NCBI RefSeq assembly: GCF_018449475.1
Contig: NZ_JAHCQH010000015.1
Span: forward strand, 372,001 to 436,000
Source of the DNA: Ancylobacter radicis
GTDB lineage: Bacteria; Pseudomonadota; Alphaproteobacteria; Rhizobiales; Xanthobacteraceae
Direction of reading: 5' to 3'
Length of the DNA stretch: 64,000 nt
Made by a program: the position numbers and the translations under genes. Below, one piece after another: positions 34,511 to 42,577 of the stretch. Each line of letters begins with the position of its first letter. Within the stretch, counting starts at the first letter, position 1. The notes beneath the pieces were generated by a model. That model did no database searches, was not told the DNA's origin, and was given only the letters and a program-made list of their open reading frames with translations.

Positions 34511-36250
34511 TCAGGAGTGCGCGGGATTGAGCATGCCCAGCCTTAGCTTGCCTGCCATGATCGCGTCGAGCGTGGTCACGTCCGGTATCGCATAGGCGGA
34601 GACACTCATGCCGTTCGAATCCAGCGTCATCTCGCGCTTCGTCAGATGCGAAAAATCAAAGCCGGAAGCCTCCGCCGTCTCCGTCGACACCACATAGTCG
34701 GCCACGAACTCCTTCGACGCCGCCTCAAGCGCGACCGCCACCGCCACCGTATTGCCGATCGCTCGGATCAGATTGTCAGAGACCCCGTCGCCGACACGGG
34801 CCAGCACGATGGAGCCGGTATGGATGCCGATACCGGCGCGGACCGGGATCGGCAGCGCCCCGCGCATCTCCGAATTCAGCAGTTCCAGCACGCGGGTCAT
34901 GTCCCGTGCCGCCCGCAGCGCGGCGCGGGCGCCGCCGGCCCGCTTGTCGGAGGCGTCGAACACCGCCATCAGCCCGTCGCCATACATCTGGTCAATGCGC
35001 CCGCCATGGCTCTCCACCGCCTGGGTCATCTCGGAGGAGAAGCGATTGACCAGCACGGCGATCTCATAGGGAAGCCGGTTATGGGTGAGCGTGCTGAAGG
35101 CCCGCAGGTCCAGCACCAGAACGGTGGCGTCGCGCTCGATGGCCCATTCCCGCGCCTCCGCGTCCTGATCGCCGCCCAATTGCCGGCCGAGCACCGGCAT
35201 CAGCACGCGCACCGACAGATCGTGCTCGGGGCGGATCTGGCAGGCGAGCCGCACGCTGCCCGGCGCGCCGATGCTGGCCAGCACCGCGCGTTCGGCACCG
35301 AAGGGCTGGGGCAGGGTCTCGGCGCCGGAGAGGATCTGCACCCGGCAGGTCGAGCAGCGCCCGCGCCCGCGGCAGGTGGACGGGTGCGGTATGTGATACA
35401 TGCGGCTCGCCTCCAGCAGCGAGGTGCCGCACGGCACCTCCACCGGGCCATAGCCGCGATAGGTGACGGTCACGGTGTGGACCACCCGCCGGCGAATGTA
35501 GAAGACGCCGATCAGGCCGACAAAGCCGAGCGCGAAACCGGCCACGCCGCTGTAGACCAGCGTGCTCGCGCGATCGAGGCCGGCGATCTGTTCCGGCGTG
35601 CGCGCGGCCGGCGCCGGGCGGTGTATCGCCTCGCGGCCGCCGGCGACGAAGCCCGCCAGGGCAAGGACCGGGATCAGCACCGCCAGCACCAGCCCGCCGA
35701 CCCGCACATTGCGGTACCAGTGCATGTAGCGCAGCGCGTGGTGCATCCCGATGACGCCATGGCTCCAGGAGACGACCAGCAGCATCGACTGCGAGAACAG
35801 CGCGGCGGGAAACAGGTTGTACAGAATGGCGTGATAGCTGATGTCCGCGTCGAACCAGGAACTGGCGACCCGCGTGTTCAGCACATGGCCGGCGACCAGA
35901 AGCGGGATCGCCAGGCCGGAGACGATCTGCCACGCCTCATCCTTCGGCATCCGCCAGGTCCGGCGCAGCGCGATGCGGTAGGAGGCGAGCACCATATGGG
36001 TGAGCGCGGCACCATAGAGCAGCACAGTGCCCGGCCAGGACTGCCAGAGCAGCCAGCGCCAGTGCTGCGCATATTCCATCGCGCCCACGCCGAAGATGCC
36101 GACGGCATGGTTGAGCAGATGCGTCAGCACGAAGGCGAACAGGATGATCCCCGACCACAGCCGTGCCATGCACGCCCAGGGCAGATCGCGGAGATCGCCG
36201 CGTGCCTCGACGGCCGTGTGGCGTGAAGGGCTGGTCGAGGTCAGCGACAT
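34511..36250 (-). CDS. Membrane heme-anchor / [2Fe-2S] ferredoxin / class III cyclase protein (CyaC-like)
   Basis: 579 residues. Residues 30-255 hold six hydrophobic segments rich in membrane histidines (HLLNH, THM, GHVLN, YHAILYN, SHGVIGMHH), like the succinate-dehydrogenase-type diheme anchor of Sinorhizobium CyaC. A [2Fe-2S] ferredoxin domain follows (Cys293, 299, 302 and 337), then a class III cyclase domain (375-560) with metal Asp381 and Asp425 (YGDGLMAVF). The usual Asn and Arg of the VNxAxRL motif are Ala503 and Ala507 (GNTVAVAVALE), so catalysis is doubtful. It should sense redox state at the inner membrane. It follows a cyclic-nucleotide-binding gene by 9 bases. Confidence 0.88.
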   Translation of the reverse strand: MSLTSTSPSRHTAVEARGDLRDLPWACMARLWSGIILFAFVLTHLLNHAVGIFGVGAMEYAQHWRWLLWQSWPGTVLLYGAALTHMVLASYRIALRRTWRMPKDEAWQIVSGLAIPLLVAGHVLNTRVASSWFDADISYHAILYNLFPAALFSQSMLLVVSWSHGVIGMHHALRYMHWYRNVRVGGLVLAVLIPVLALAGFVAGGREAIHRPAPAARTPEQIAGLDRASTLVYSGVAGFALGFVGLIGVFYIRRRVVHTVTVTYRGYGPVEVPCGTSLLEASRMYHIPHPSTCRGRGRCSTCRVQILSGAETLPQPFGAERAVLASIGAPGSVRLACQIRPEHDLSVRVLMPVLGRQLGGDQDAEAREWAIERDATVLVLDLRAFSTLTHNRLPYEIAVLVNRFSSEMTQAVESHGGRIDQMYGDGLMAVFDASDKRAGGARAALRAARDMTRVLELLNSEMRGALPIPVRAGIGIHTGSIVLARVGDGVSDNLIRAIGNTVAVAVALEAASKEFVADYVVSTETAEASGFDFSHLTKREMTLDSNGMSVSAYAIPDVTTLDAIMAGKLRLGMLNPAHS

Positions 36251-36259
36251 GGTGCGCCG

Positions 36260-36784
36260 TCAGTGAACGGGCGTATTGGAAGAGGGGGCCGGCGCGGCGA
36301 TCTTGCGGCCCGCATCGACCGCGGGCGTGCCGGTCGGCAGACGCTGCACGAGCTGGGCGCAGATATTGTTCAGATCCATGATCTGCCGGCCAAGCTCGCT
36401 CATCACCGCATGGTTGAACGGCGCGGATTCCCGCAGGAGCTGCAGGAACGGCTCGCGGTCGATCCGCAGCGCGGTGATGGTGGTCTCGGCGGTGATGGTG
36501 GCCATCCGGTTCTGGTCGCACAGCACGCCGGCTTCGCCCAGCAGCGCGCCGCGCACATGCTCGGCGAAGTCGATCACGCCGTTCACCGTGTTGAGCGAGA
36601 CCTTGAACTGGCCCTCCAGCACCACATAGACGGCATCGGAGGTATCGCCTTGCGCATAGATGACCTCGCCGGGGTGGAACACCACGCGGTCGGCGATCAT
36701 CGCCAGCAGCTTGAGCTTGGAGCTCTCAACCTTATGAAACATCCGGAACTTCTGGAGCGACCGGACTTCATCTTCGATGGTCAT
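36260..36784 (-). CDS. Cyclic-nucleotide-binding domain protein without DNA-binding domain
   Basis: 174 residues, a single CRP-type cNMP-binding domain (about 10-135): FHPGEVIYAQGDTSDAVYVVLEG and a phosphate-binding cassette GEAGVLCDQNRMAT with Glu84, Arg93 and Thr96 kept, so cyclic nucleotide binding looks feasible. A helical tail and a Pro/Ala-rich end follow; there is no helix-turn-helix. It is coupled to the ABC-like gene (ATGA overlap) and lies next to the cyclase-like gene. It probably acts by protein contact rather than as a transcription factor. Confidence 0.85.
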   Translation of the reverse strand: MTIEDEVRSLQKFRMFHKVESSKLKLLAMIADRVVFHPGEVIYAQGDTSDAVYVVLEGQFKVSLNTVNGVIDFAEHVRGALLGEAGVLCDQNRMATITAETTITALRIDREPFLQLLRESAPFNHAVMSELGRQIMDLNNICAQLVQRLPTGTPAVDAGRKIAAPAPSSNTPVH

Positions 36785-39513
36785 TTCACGGCCTCCTGAG
36801 GTGACGGCGCCGGGACGGGCGTCTCCACGCTCTGTTCGGGCGCCGTCGCCTCGGCGGCGCCCCTGCGCTCGATTCCGGTGAGTTTCGCCCCTTCGAACGT
36901 CATCACCAGATCGAACGCACTTAGATCATCATCGTTCGACTGCGCGGCAATGACGGTTTTCCCGGACATCGCCTCGAAAATATTACTCATGATCATATGC
37001 GCCTCTGCCGCTCCGAAGCTAGAGAGGGCGCCATCGAGAATGAGAATGTCCGGCCGGCGCAGCATGGCGCGCCCCAGCTGGACGGTGACGCGCTGCTGCG
37101 GCGAGAGCAGCCGGCCGCCGGGCCCGGCCTCCTGGTCGAGGCCGCGCGAGACCACGAAGGCCTCCAGATCGAGTTCGCCCAGCATCTCCGCCGCCGCGAC
37201 GACGATCTTGTCGCGCATATGCGCCTTGCCGTAGCGCACGCGGCCGAACAGCAGGTTGTCGCGGATCGAGGCGGCGGGCATCAGCCGGCCGGGATCGTAG
37301 AACTCGATCTCCCCCGCATCCGCCGCCGGCAGGAATTCGCGGAAGCTGGCCCGCGCCCGCAGCACGCGCGCGACCAGCTGGTCGTCGATCAGATTGAGCC
37401 GGTGCTGCGGCTCGACATACATCAGCGCGTAGCCGACCAGCTTGTCGCGCAGCTCCGCCGAGAACTGGCGCCGCTGGCCGCGCTGCCAGGCGACCTGCAC
37501 CTGCGGCCACAGATCGCCCAGCTCCGCCTCGTCGATGAAGGAATAGCGTTCGCGCAGCGGGTTGTCGGCGGCGAGGCCCTGAAAGGCTTCCGCCACCGTC
37601 TCCACCATCTTCAGGCCGATGCCGGTGAGCGGGCCGACCAGCGCCTCGGCGGCGATGATCGAGCGCACGAACGGGTCATTGGCGAGGTTTTCCGGCGCGA
37701 AACGCTTGCCGATCGAGACTCCGAACAGCAGATTCTCGCCGATCGAGGCGCTGGTGTTGAACTGGTTCGGGGTGAAGGTCTCGACATAGCTGCCCATGCC
37801 GCGCTCGTTGAAGCGGGCATGGATCGCCGTGCGGGCTTGCAGCATCCGGGTCGCCACGCCCTCGTCGAGTTCGTCGCCCAGACGGCTGCTCATGCCCACC
37901 CGGAAGATGTCCTCATAGCCCCGCACGACGCGCAGCGCCTCAATGATCGCGCCGTTGAGCGCCTGCGGCCCCTCGATGCCGAAGCCGCGATAATCGATCC
38001 AGTCGGCATCCGGGGAGACGGTGGGATTGTCCGTCATCCGCGCCTCGTCGCGCCAGTAGCGGGCCCAGACGTCCTTCGGCTCCTCCTCGGGCGGCGCCGC
38101 CCGGCGCAGCGCCAGGCAGAGATTGTCGCGGATCGTGCCGGACATGATGTAGGGCTCGCCGGAGACATAGAGCATCACCGCGCTCGCCTGCGCGTCGGTC
38201 ATCGTGCCGATCTCGTGGCTGCCGATGGTGACGCTGCCCTGATAATCGGTGATCTGGCGGCCGAGCACCTTGGGCAGCACGTCGCGCGCGCTCCCGGTCG
38301 AGCCGACCAGCGCCACCCGCGCCGGGCGGGCGATGGCGGCGGACATGCGGTCGACCTGTACCATGCCGCGCCCGTTCACCACGCGCAGCCCGACCAGGGT
38401 GATCGGTGTCTCCGAAGGGATCGGCGCCGGCGGCTCGGCCGGCTCCTCCGGCATCATGAATTCCTTGGAGAAGGCACCGACCACCTGCTCGTATTTCACC
38501 GTCACGTCGGCCCGCTGCTGGTCCCAGTCGATCAGTTCCTTGATCGGGGTCGGCAGGTCGCGATAGGCGGCGATCACGGCCACCAGCTGGCCGATGTCGA
38601 GCCGGCCCTGCAAGGCGAGATAGCCGCCCAGCGTGTAGAAGACGAAGGGGGTGAGCTGGGCCAGCAGGTTGTTGAGATATTTGACCGCGAATTTGCGCCG
38701 GTAGAGCCGCAGCCGGATGTCGAACAGCGTGCCGAGCCGCTTGCCGATCTCCGAGGCGGTAAAGCCGGTGACGCCGAACACATGCAGCGCCGGAACCGCC
38801 TCCATCATCTCGCCGATGCGCCCGGCCAGCACGCGCGATTCGATCTGCCGCATCCGCCCGAGCCGGATCTGCTCGCGGCGCAGATGCGGGATGACGATGC
38901 CCTGCACCAGGATCAGCGCCAGCGCCAGCGTTCCCAGCCACAGATTCTGCACCAGGATGAAGGCCATGGCGGTCAGCGCCTGGGTGCCGAGGAAGGCCGG
39001 GGTGATGAAGGCCTCGCCGAAGAAGCCGCCGATCGGCTCCACCTCGTCCTTGATCATCGAGGTGACTTCGGCCGATTTGGTGGTGCGCACATCCTCCGGG
39101 CGAAAGCGCATGGCGAGCGCGAACAGCTCGAAGCGCAGGCGCCGCAGCATCCGCTCGCCGAGCACGCCCTTGCGGATGTTGATGACGTATTTGAACCAGC
39201 CATTGATCAGCGTGAGCACGAGGAAAACCATGCTCAGCGCGAACAGATAGGGCACCTGGGCTAGCATCAGCCCATCGGTGACATGCCAGCTCCAGCCGCC
39301 GAGGAAATCGGGCAGGGACAAAGTGATGTCGAACAGGCGGGCAGTGGTCTCGCCATGGGCGAAGACATCGCCCTGGATCGCCTCGTTGACGATGCGCTTG
39401 GGCACATCGAGCGACCACCAGTAAAACGGCAGCGAAAACAGCACGAAACACAGCACGATGAGCTGCTCGCGCCGGCTGTGCCGCCAGACATACCGAAAGA
39501 AGTTAGCGGCCAA
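36781..39513 (-). CDS. ABC-exporter-like protein with degenerate nucleotide-binding domain
   Basis: 910 residues from TTG 39513. Residues 1-345 resemble a type I exporter membrane domain (about six TM segments, GRIGEMMEAVPALHVFG). The ATPase part (370-880) is broken at nearly every motif: Walker A GSTGSARDV (404-412) lacks Lys, the signature is LSPQQ (803-807), Walker B ILILDGALS has Gly828 for the catalytic Glu, and the switch His is Gln858. A roughly 300-residue insertion separates Walker A from the signature and holds repeats of the IRDNLLFG segment. ATP-driven transport is unlikely; a scaffold or sensor role is possible. It heads the eight-gene unit. Confidence 0.85.
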   Translation of the reverse strand: MAANFFRYVWRHSRREQLIVLCFVLFSLPFYWWSLDVPKRIVNEAIQGDVFAHGETTARLFDITLSLPDFLGGWSWHVTDGLMLAQVPYLFALSMVFLVLTLINGWFKYVINIRKGVLGERMLRRLRFELFALAMRFRPEDVRTTKSAEVTSMIKDEVEPIGGFFGEAFITPAFLGTQALTAMAFILVQNLWLGTLALALILVQGIVIPHLRREQIRLGRMRQIESRVLAGRIGEMMEAVPALHVFGVTGFTASEIGKRLGTLFDIRLRLYRRKFAVKYLNNLLAQLTPFVFYTLGGYLALQGRLDIGQLVAVIAAYRDLPTPIKELIDWDQQRADVTVKYEQVVGAFSKEFMMPEEPAEPPAPIPSETPITLVGLRVVNGRGMVQVDRMSAAIARPARVALVGSTGSARDVLPKVLGRQITDYQGSVTIGSHEIGTMTDAQASAVMLYVSGEPYIMSGTIRDNLCLALRRAAPPEEEPKDVWARYWRDEARMTDNPTVSPDADWIDYRGFGIEGPQALNGAIIEALRVVRGYEDIFRVGMSSRLGDELDEGVATRMLQARTAIHARFNERGMGSYVETFTPNQFNTSASIGENLLFGVSIGKRFAPENLANDPFVRSIIAAEALVGPLTGIGLKMVETVAEAFQGLAADNPLRERYSFIDEAELGDLWPQVQVAWQRGQRRQFSAELRDKLVGYALMYVEPQHRLNLIDDQLVARVLRARASFREFLPAADAGEIEFYDPGRLMPAASIRDNLLFGRVRYGKAHMRDKIVVAAAEMLGELDLEAFVVSRGLDQEAGPGGRLLSPQQRVTVQLGRAMLRRPDILILDGALSSFGAAEAHMIMSNIFEAMSGKTVIAAQSNDDDLSAFDLVMTFEGAKLTGIERRGAAEATAPEQSVETPVPAPSPQEAVK

Positions 39514-39616
39514 GGCCTTTACGCCCTTCGTGTGGAAAGCCTAAGATTTTGACCGTCATAAATAGGTGCGCCGCCTCTCACGCGCATCGGCGATCACAGA
39601 ATGATGACAGGCTAGC

Positions 39617-40639
39617 ATGAAGTCCCTGCGCACGCTCGGCTTTCCATTGGTTCGAACCGCGGCCGGCACGGCCCTGCTGGTCCTGGCATCTTTTTCCTCT
39701 CCCGGCCATGCCAGCGATGCGGACGGGCAGAACCTCGTGCTGGAGGACGGCTTCGAGGGGACCGACTTCGCCCCCGGCGGCGGCCTCTATTACAAGAACA
39801 ATCACGAGCAGGGCGCCGGCAGCCACGCCTTCCAAAGCGACGTCGTGCGTTCCGGCAAGGGCGCGCTCGATCTGTCGGTGCGCCCGCAATGCCCGGCCGA
39901 CAACGAGCTGTGCAGCGAGCGGGCCGAGGTGTGGGAGAAGCCCGACATCCTCGTGCGCTATGGCGACCCGGTCTGGTACGCCTTCTCCATGAAGATGGCC
40001 GAGCCGATCCCGGCCGAGCGCCACCGCTATGTGATGGCGCAGTGGAAGCGCGAGATCGACCCCGGCGCGATGGGCGATTACAGCCCGCTGCTGGCGCTGC
40101 GCCTCATGGAAGGCAAGCTCGCCGTCACCATCGACACCGACACCGGCGCCTTTGCCGAGACCGGCACGGGAGAGCGCGCCACCGGCTGCCGGCCGGGCGA
40201 GGCCGCCGCCGCCCTGCCGGACGAGTACAACCAGTTCCGCGCGCTGGTCGCCGTCGAGCCGGGTGGGCGCGATGCGGCGGACGCCGGCTTTCCCGGCTGC
40301 ACGCCCGACCTCATCGTGACGCCGCGCGGCGGCACCCTGCCCGCGCTCTCATCCGGCTGGGTGGATTTCGTCTTTCTGGTGAAGCCCGGCCCCACGGGCG
40401 ACGGGCGGATCGAGATCATCACCAACGGGCAGTGGATCGCCACAGTCGAGGGCAAGATCGGCCATGAAGGGCCGGGCCTCGGCGACCATCTCTATTTCAA
40501 GTTCGGCCCCTACCGCGCCGGGCGGGACAATATCTGGCGGCTCTATTACGACGATTTCCGCCGCGGCCCGGCCTGCACCGATGTGGCTCCGGCCGAGACC
40601 TGCGCCAAGGTGACGACGAGCACCGCGCTTATTCCTTGA
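39617..40639 (+). CDS. Secreted polysaccharide-lyase-like protein (heparin lyase I fold family)
   Basis: 340 residues. A signal peptide ends near residue 32 (PGHAS). The body resembles PF14099 proteins: LVLEDGFEG near the N-terminus, GKGALDLSVRP, VWYAFSMKM and the terminal KFGPYRAGRDNIWRLYYDDF characteristic of the jelly-roll. The family cleaves uronic-acid polysaccharides, and many exopolysaccharide loci carry one. Here it lies near a UDP-sugar dehydrogenase gene, so a role in trimming a periplasmic or extracellular glycan is plausible. Six cysteines may form disulfides. Confidence 0.8.
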   Translation: MKSLRTLGFPLVRTAAGTALLVLASFSSPGHASDADGQNLVLEDGFEGTDFAPGGGLYYKNNHEQGAGSHAFQSDVVRSGKGALDLSVRPQCPADNELCSERAEVWEKPDILVRYGDPVWYAFSMKMAEPIPAERHRYVMAQWKREIDPGAMGDYSPLLALRLMEGKLAVTIDTDTGAFAETGTGERATGCRPGEAAAALPDEYNQFRALVAVEPGGRDAADAGFPGCTPDLIVTPRGGTLPALSSGWVDFVFLVKPGPTGDGRIEIITNGQWIATVEGKIGHEGPGLGDHLYFKFGPYRAGRDNIWRLYYDDFRRGPACTDVAPAETCAKVTTSTALIP

Positions 40640-40670
40640 AAGGACTGCGCTGTGTTTCCCACCGGGCAGC

Positions 40671-41048
40671 CTATTTGGTACTGTCCGACGATGTTTTTGT
40701 GAAATTGCGTATCCTTCCTAGGAGGGCCTGCACCTCAGAATAAGACATCAAAGAAATACTCCAATTAAAGTCCACAAGAACATCTTCTTCGACAAGAATT
40801 TTGTGACTCTTTCCGTCAAGCGCCCCGTATACTGTATTTGGACAATAATCCTGCTCGTCATCATACTCAATACGATAATTTGGGGCTTTCCCTTCACCCA
40901 TCACACCGATACGAACTATTGATGAGCCATGAAGTCGCTTGCACTCGTGCATATGATGAAAAATTCCGACAATATAATTCTCGGGTTTATTCAGAGTACC
41001 TAACACCGTTTCCAACGTCGCATCTTTAGATATTTTAAATTTGGACAT
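40671..41048 (-). CDS. Hypothetical protein, AT-rich orphan
   Basis: 125 residues; no family is recognised. The gene and its upstream flank (to about 41130) are far richer in A/T than anything else here, with codons such as AAA, TTT, ATA and AAT that its neighbours avoid. No signal peptide or membrane segment is seen. Residues such as FHHMHECKRLH and YDDEQDYC suggest a small soluble domain. Recent acquisition is likely. A GAGG lies shortly before the start codon. It may be an accessory or immunity-like cargo gene, but nothing in the sequence shows this. Confidence 0.65.
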   Translation of the reverse strand: MSKFKISKDATLETVLGTLNKPENYIVGIFHHMHECKRLHGSSIVRIGVMGEGKAPNYRIEYDDEQDYCPNTVYGALDGKSHKILVEEDVLVDFNWSISLMSYSEVQALLGRIRNFTKTSSDSTK

Positions 41049-41135
41049 TCGAACCTCAACAATTGAAATTTAAAATCATTCCCAAATTATACCATCGACA
41101 ATGAAACTAAAATATCCCTAGGCAAGCTAAATCTA

Positions 41136-42488
41136 TCACGCCTTAACCAGCGCCGCCGGGGCGAGGCCGTGCCGGGCGAAAACGTTGCGCGTGTCCACCA
41201 CCACCCGCGCATGCGTGGCCACCAGCGCATAGTCCACCTCGTCATGATCGGTGGCGACCAGCACCGCATCGACGCCGGCGACCAGCTCGGCGGTGAGTTC
41301 CTGCGAGGCCTTGCCGTTGAGCTGCGCGTGGCGGCGGGTCGGCGGCAGGGCGGCGACGAAGGGGTCGTGGAATTCGCACAGCCCGCCGCGCTCGTCGATC
41401 AGCTCCATCAGCTTCAGCGCCGGGCTCTCGCGCACATCGTCGACATTCTTCTTGTAGGCCGCGCCCAGCACGAGGATGCGCGCCCCGGCGAGGCCGCGAC
41501 CGGCATGCCGGTCCAGCGCCTCGGCCAGACGGTCGATGACGATGTAGGGCATGCGGGTGTTGATCTGGCCGGCCAGTTCGATGAAGCGCGTCTCGATGTC
41601 GAATTCGCGCGCCTTCCAGGTGAGATAGAACGGATCGATCGGGATGCAGTGCCCGCCCAGCCCGGGACCGGGGTAGAACGGCATGAAGCCGAACGGCTTG
41701 GTCGCCGCCGCCTCCATCACCTCCCAGATGTCGATGCCCATCGCCGCGTAAACGGTCTTCAGCTCGTTCACGAGGGCGATATTGACCGAGCGGAAGATGT
41801 TCTCCGTGAGTTTGGCGGCCTCGGCGACCTGGGTCGAGGACACCGGCACCACCTTGCTGACCAGCGGGCGGTACAGTGCTTCGGCCAGCCGACCGGCCGC
41901 CGCGCCGTCTCCGCCGACCACCTTGGGAATGGTGGCGGTCGAGAAGCTGGCATTGCCGGGGTCCTCGCGCTCCGGCGAGAAGGCGAGGAAGATGTCGCGG
42001 CCCGAGACCAGCCCGCCCGCTTCCAGAATCGGCTTCACCACTTCCACCGTGGTGCCCGGCCATGTCGTGGATTCCAGCACGATGAGCTGCCCGGCCTTCA
42101 GCGTGCGGGCAATGGTGCGGGCCGTGTCGGCGACATAGGAGAGGTCCGGTTCGCGCTGGCGGGTCAGCGGCGTCGGCACGCAGATGATGATGGCGTCGCA
42201 GTCGGCGAGGCGGGCGAAGTCGGTGGTCGCGCTGAAGCGGCCGGTGGCCAGCGCGCCCTCCATCCGCTCGGCGGGAATGTATTTGATGACCTGCCGGCCG
42301 GCCGCGATCTCCGCCACGCGGCGCGGGTTGATGTCGAGGCCGATGACCGGGAAGCCAGCCTCCACCGCCACCAGAGCCAGCGGCAGCCCGACATAGCCGA
42401 GACCGATGATGCCGATGACGGCGCTTTTTTCCTCGATCCGCGCGCCAAGCTGCGCGGCGGCATCGGTGGCCGGGCTGTTCTCGTGCAT
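41136..42488 (-). CDS. UDP-N-acetylhexosamine/UDP-glucose 6-dehydrogenase family
   Basis: 450 residues. The N-terminal Rossmann motif GLGYVGLPLA (30-39), the catalytic Cys281 in GLGGHCIPIDP, Lys226 in EAAKLTEN and the C-terminal domain AAYKKNVDDVRESPAL are all intact. It oxidises a UDP-sugar at C6 with two NAD(+) in the cytoplasm to give a uronic acid donor. The sequence is nearer the WbpA/WecC group (UDP-GlcNAc or UDP-ManNAc) than Ugd, but substrate assignment is uncertain. It probably feeds surface polysaccharide synthesis; no such transferase is adjacent. Confidence 0.88.
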   Translation of the reverse strand: MHENSPATDAAAQLGARIEEKSAVIGIIGLGYVGLPLALVAVEAGFPVIGLDINPRRVAEIAAGRQVIKYIPAERMEGALATGRFSATTDFARLADCDAIIICVPTPLTRQREPDLSYVADTARTIARTLKAGQLIVLESTTWPGTTVEVVKPILEAGGLVSGRDIFLAFSPEREDPGNASFSTATIPKVVGGDGAAAGRLAEALYRPLVSKVVPVSSTQVAEAAKLTENIFRSVNIALVNELKTVYAAMGIDIWEVMEAAATKPFGFMPFYPGPGLGGHCIPIDPFYLTWKAREFDIETRFIELAGQINTRMPYIVIDRLAEALDRHAGRGLAGARILVLGAAYKKNVDDVRESPALKLMELIDERGGLCEFHDPFVAALPPTRRHAQLNGKASQELTAELVAGVDAVLVATDHDEVDYALVATHARVVVDTRNVFARHGLAPAALVKA

Positions 42489-42577
42489 GCGGCAGGCTCT
42501 TTCGGCGCTACGGACGGGACCGTTGAACCTCTAGCCGCCCCGCGCGCGCCGCACAATCTGCGCGGCCATCAGGCCGA

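Noticed and set aside
34646-36226. Long plus-strand frame opposite the cyclase-like gene
   Set aside because: The minus strand carries clear TM, ferredoxin and cyclase motifs; the plus frame has only low-complexity sequence.
36997-39264. 755-codon plus-strand frame opposite the ABC-like gene
   Set aside because: Shadow frame caused by high GC. The minus frame has a recognisable exporter fold with a degenerate ATPase, so the real gene is on the minus strand.
36781-39513. Possibility that the ABC-like gene is a pseudogene
   Set aside because: The frame is uninterrupted over 910 codons, it overlaps the next gene correctly, and hydrophobic segments and domain order are kept. Motif loss with an intact frame fits a pseudo-enzyme better.
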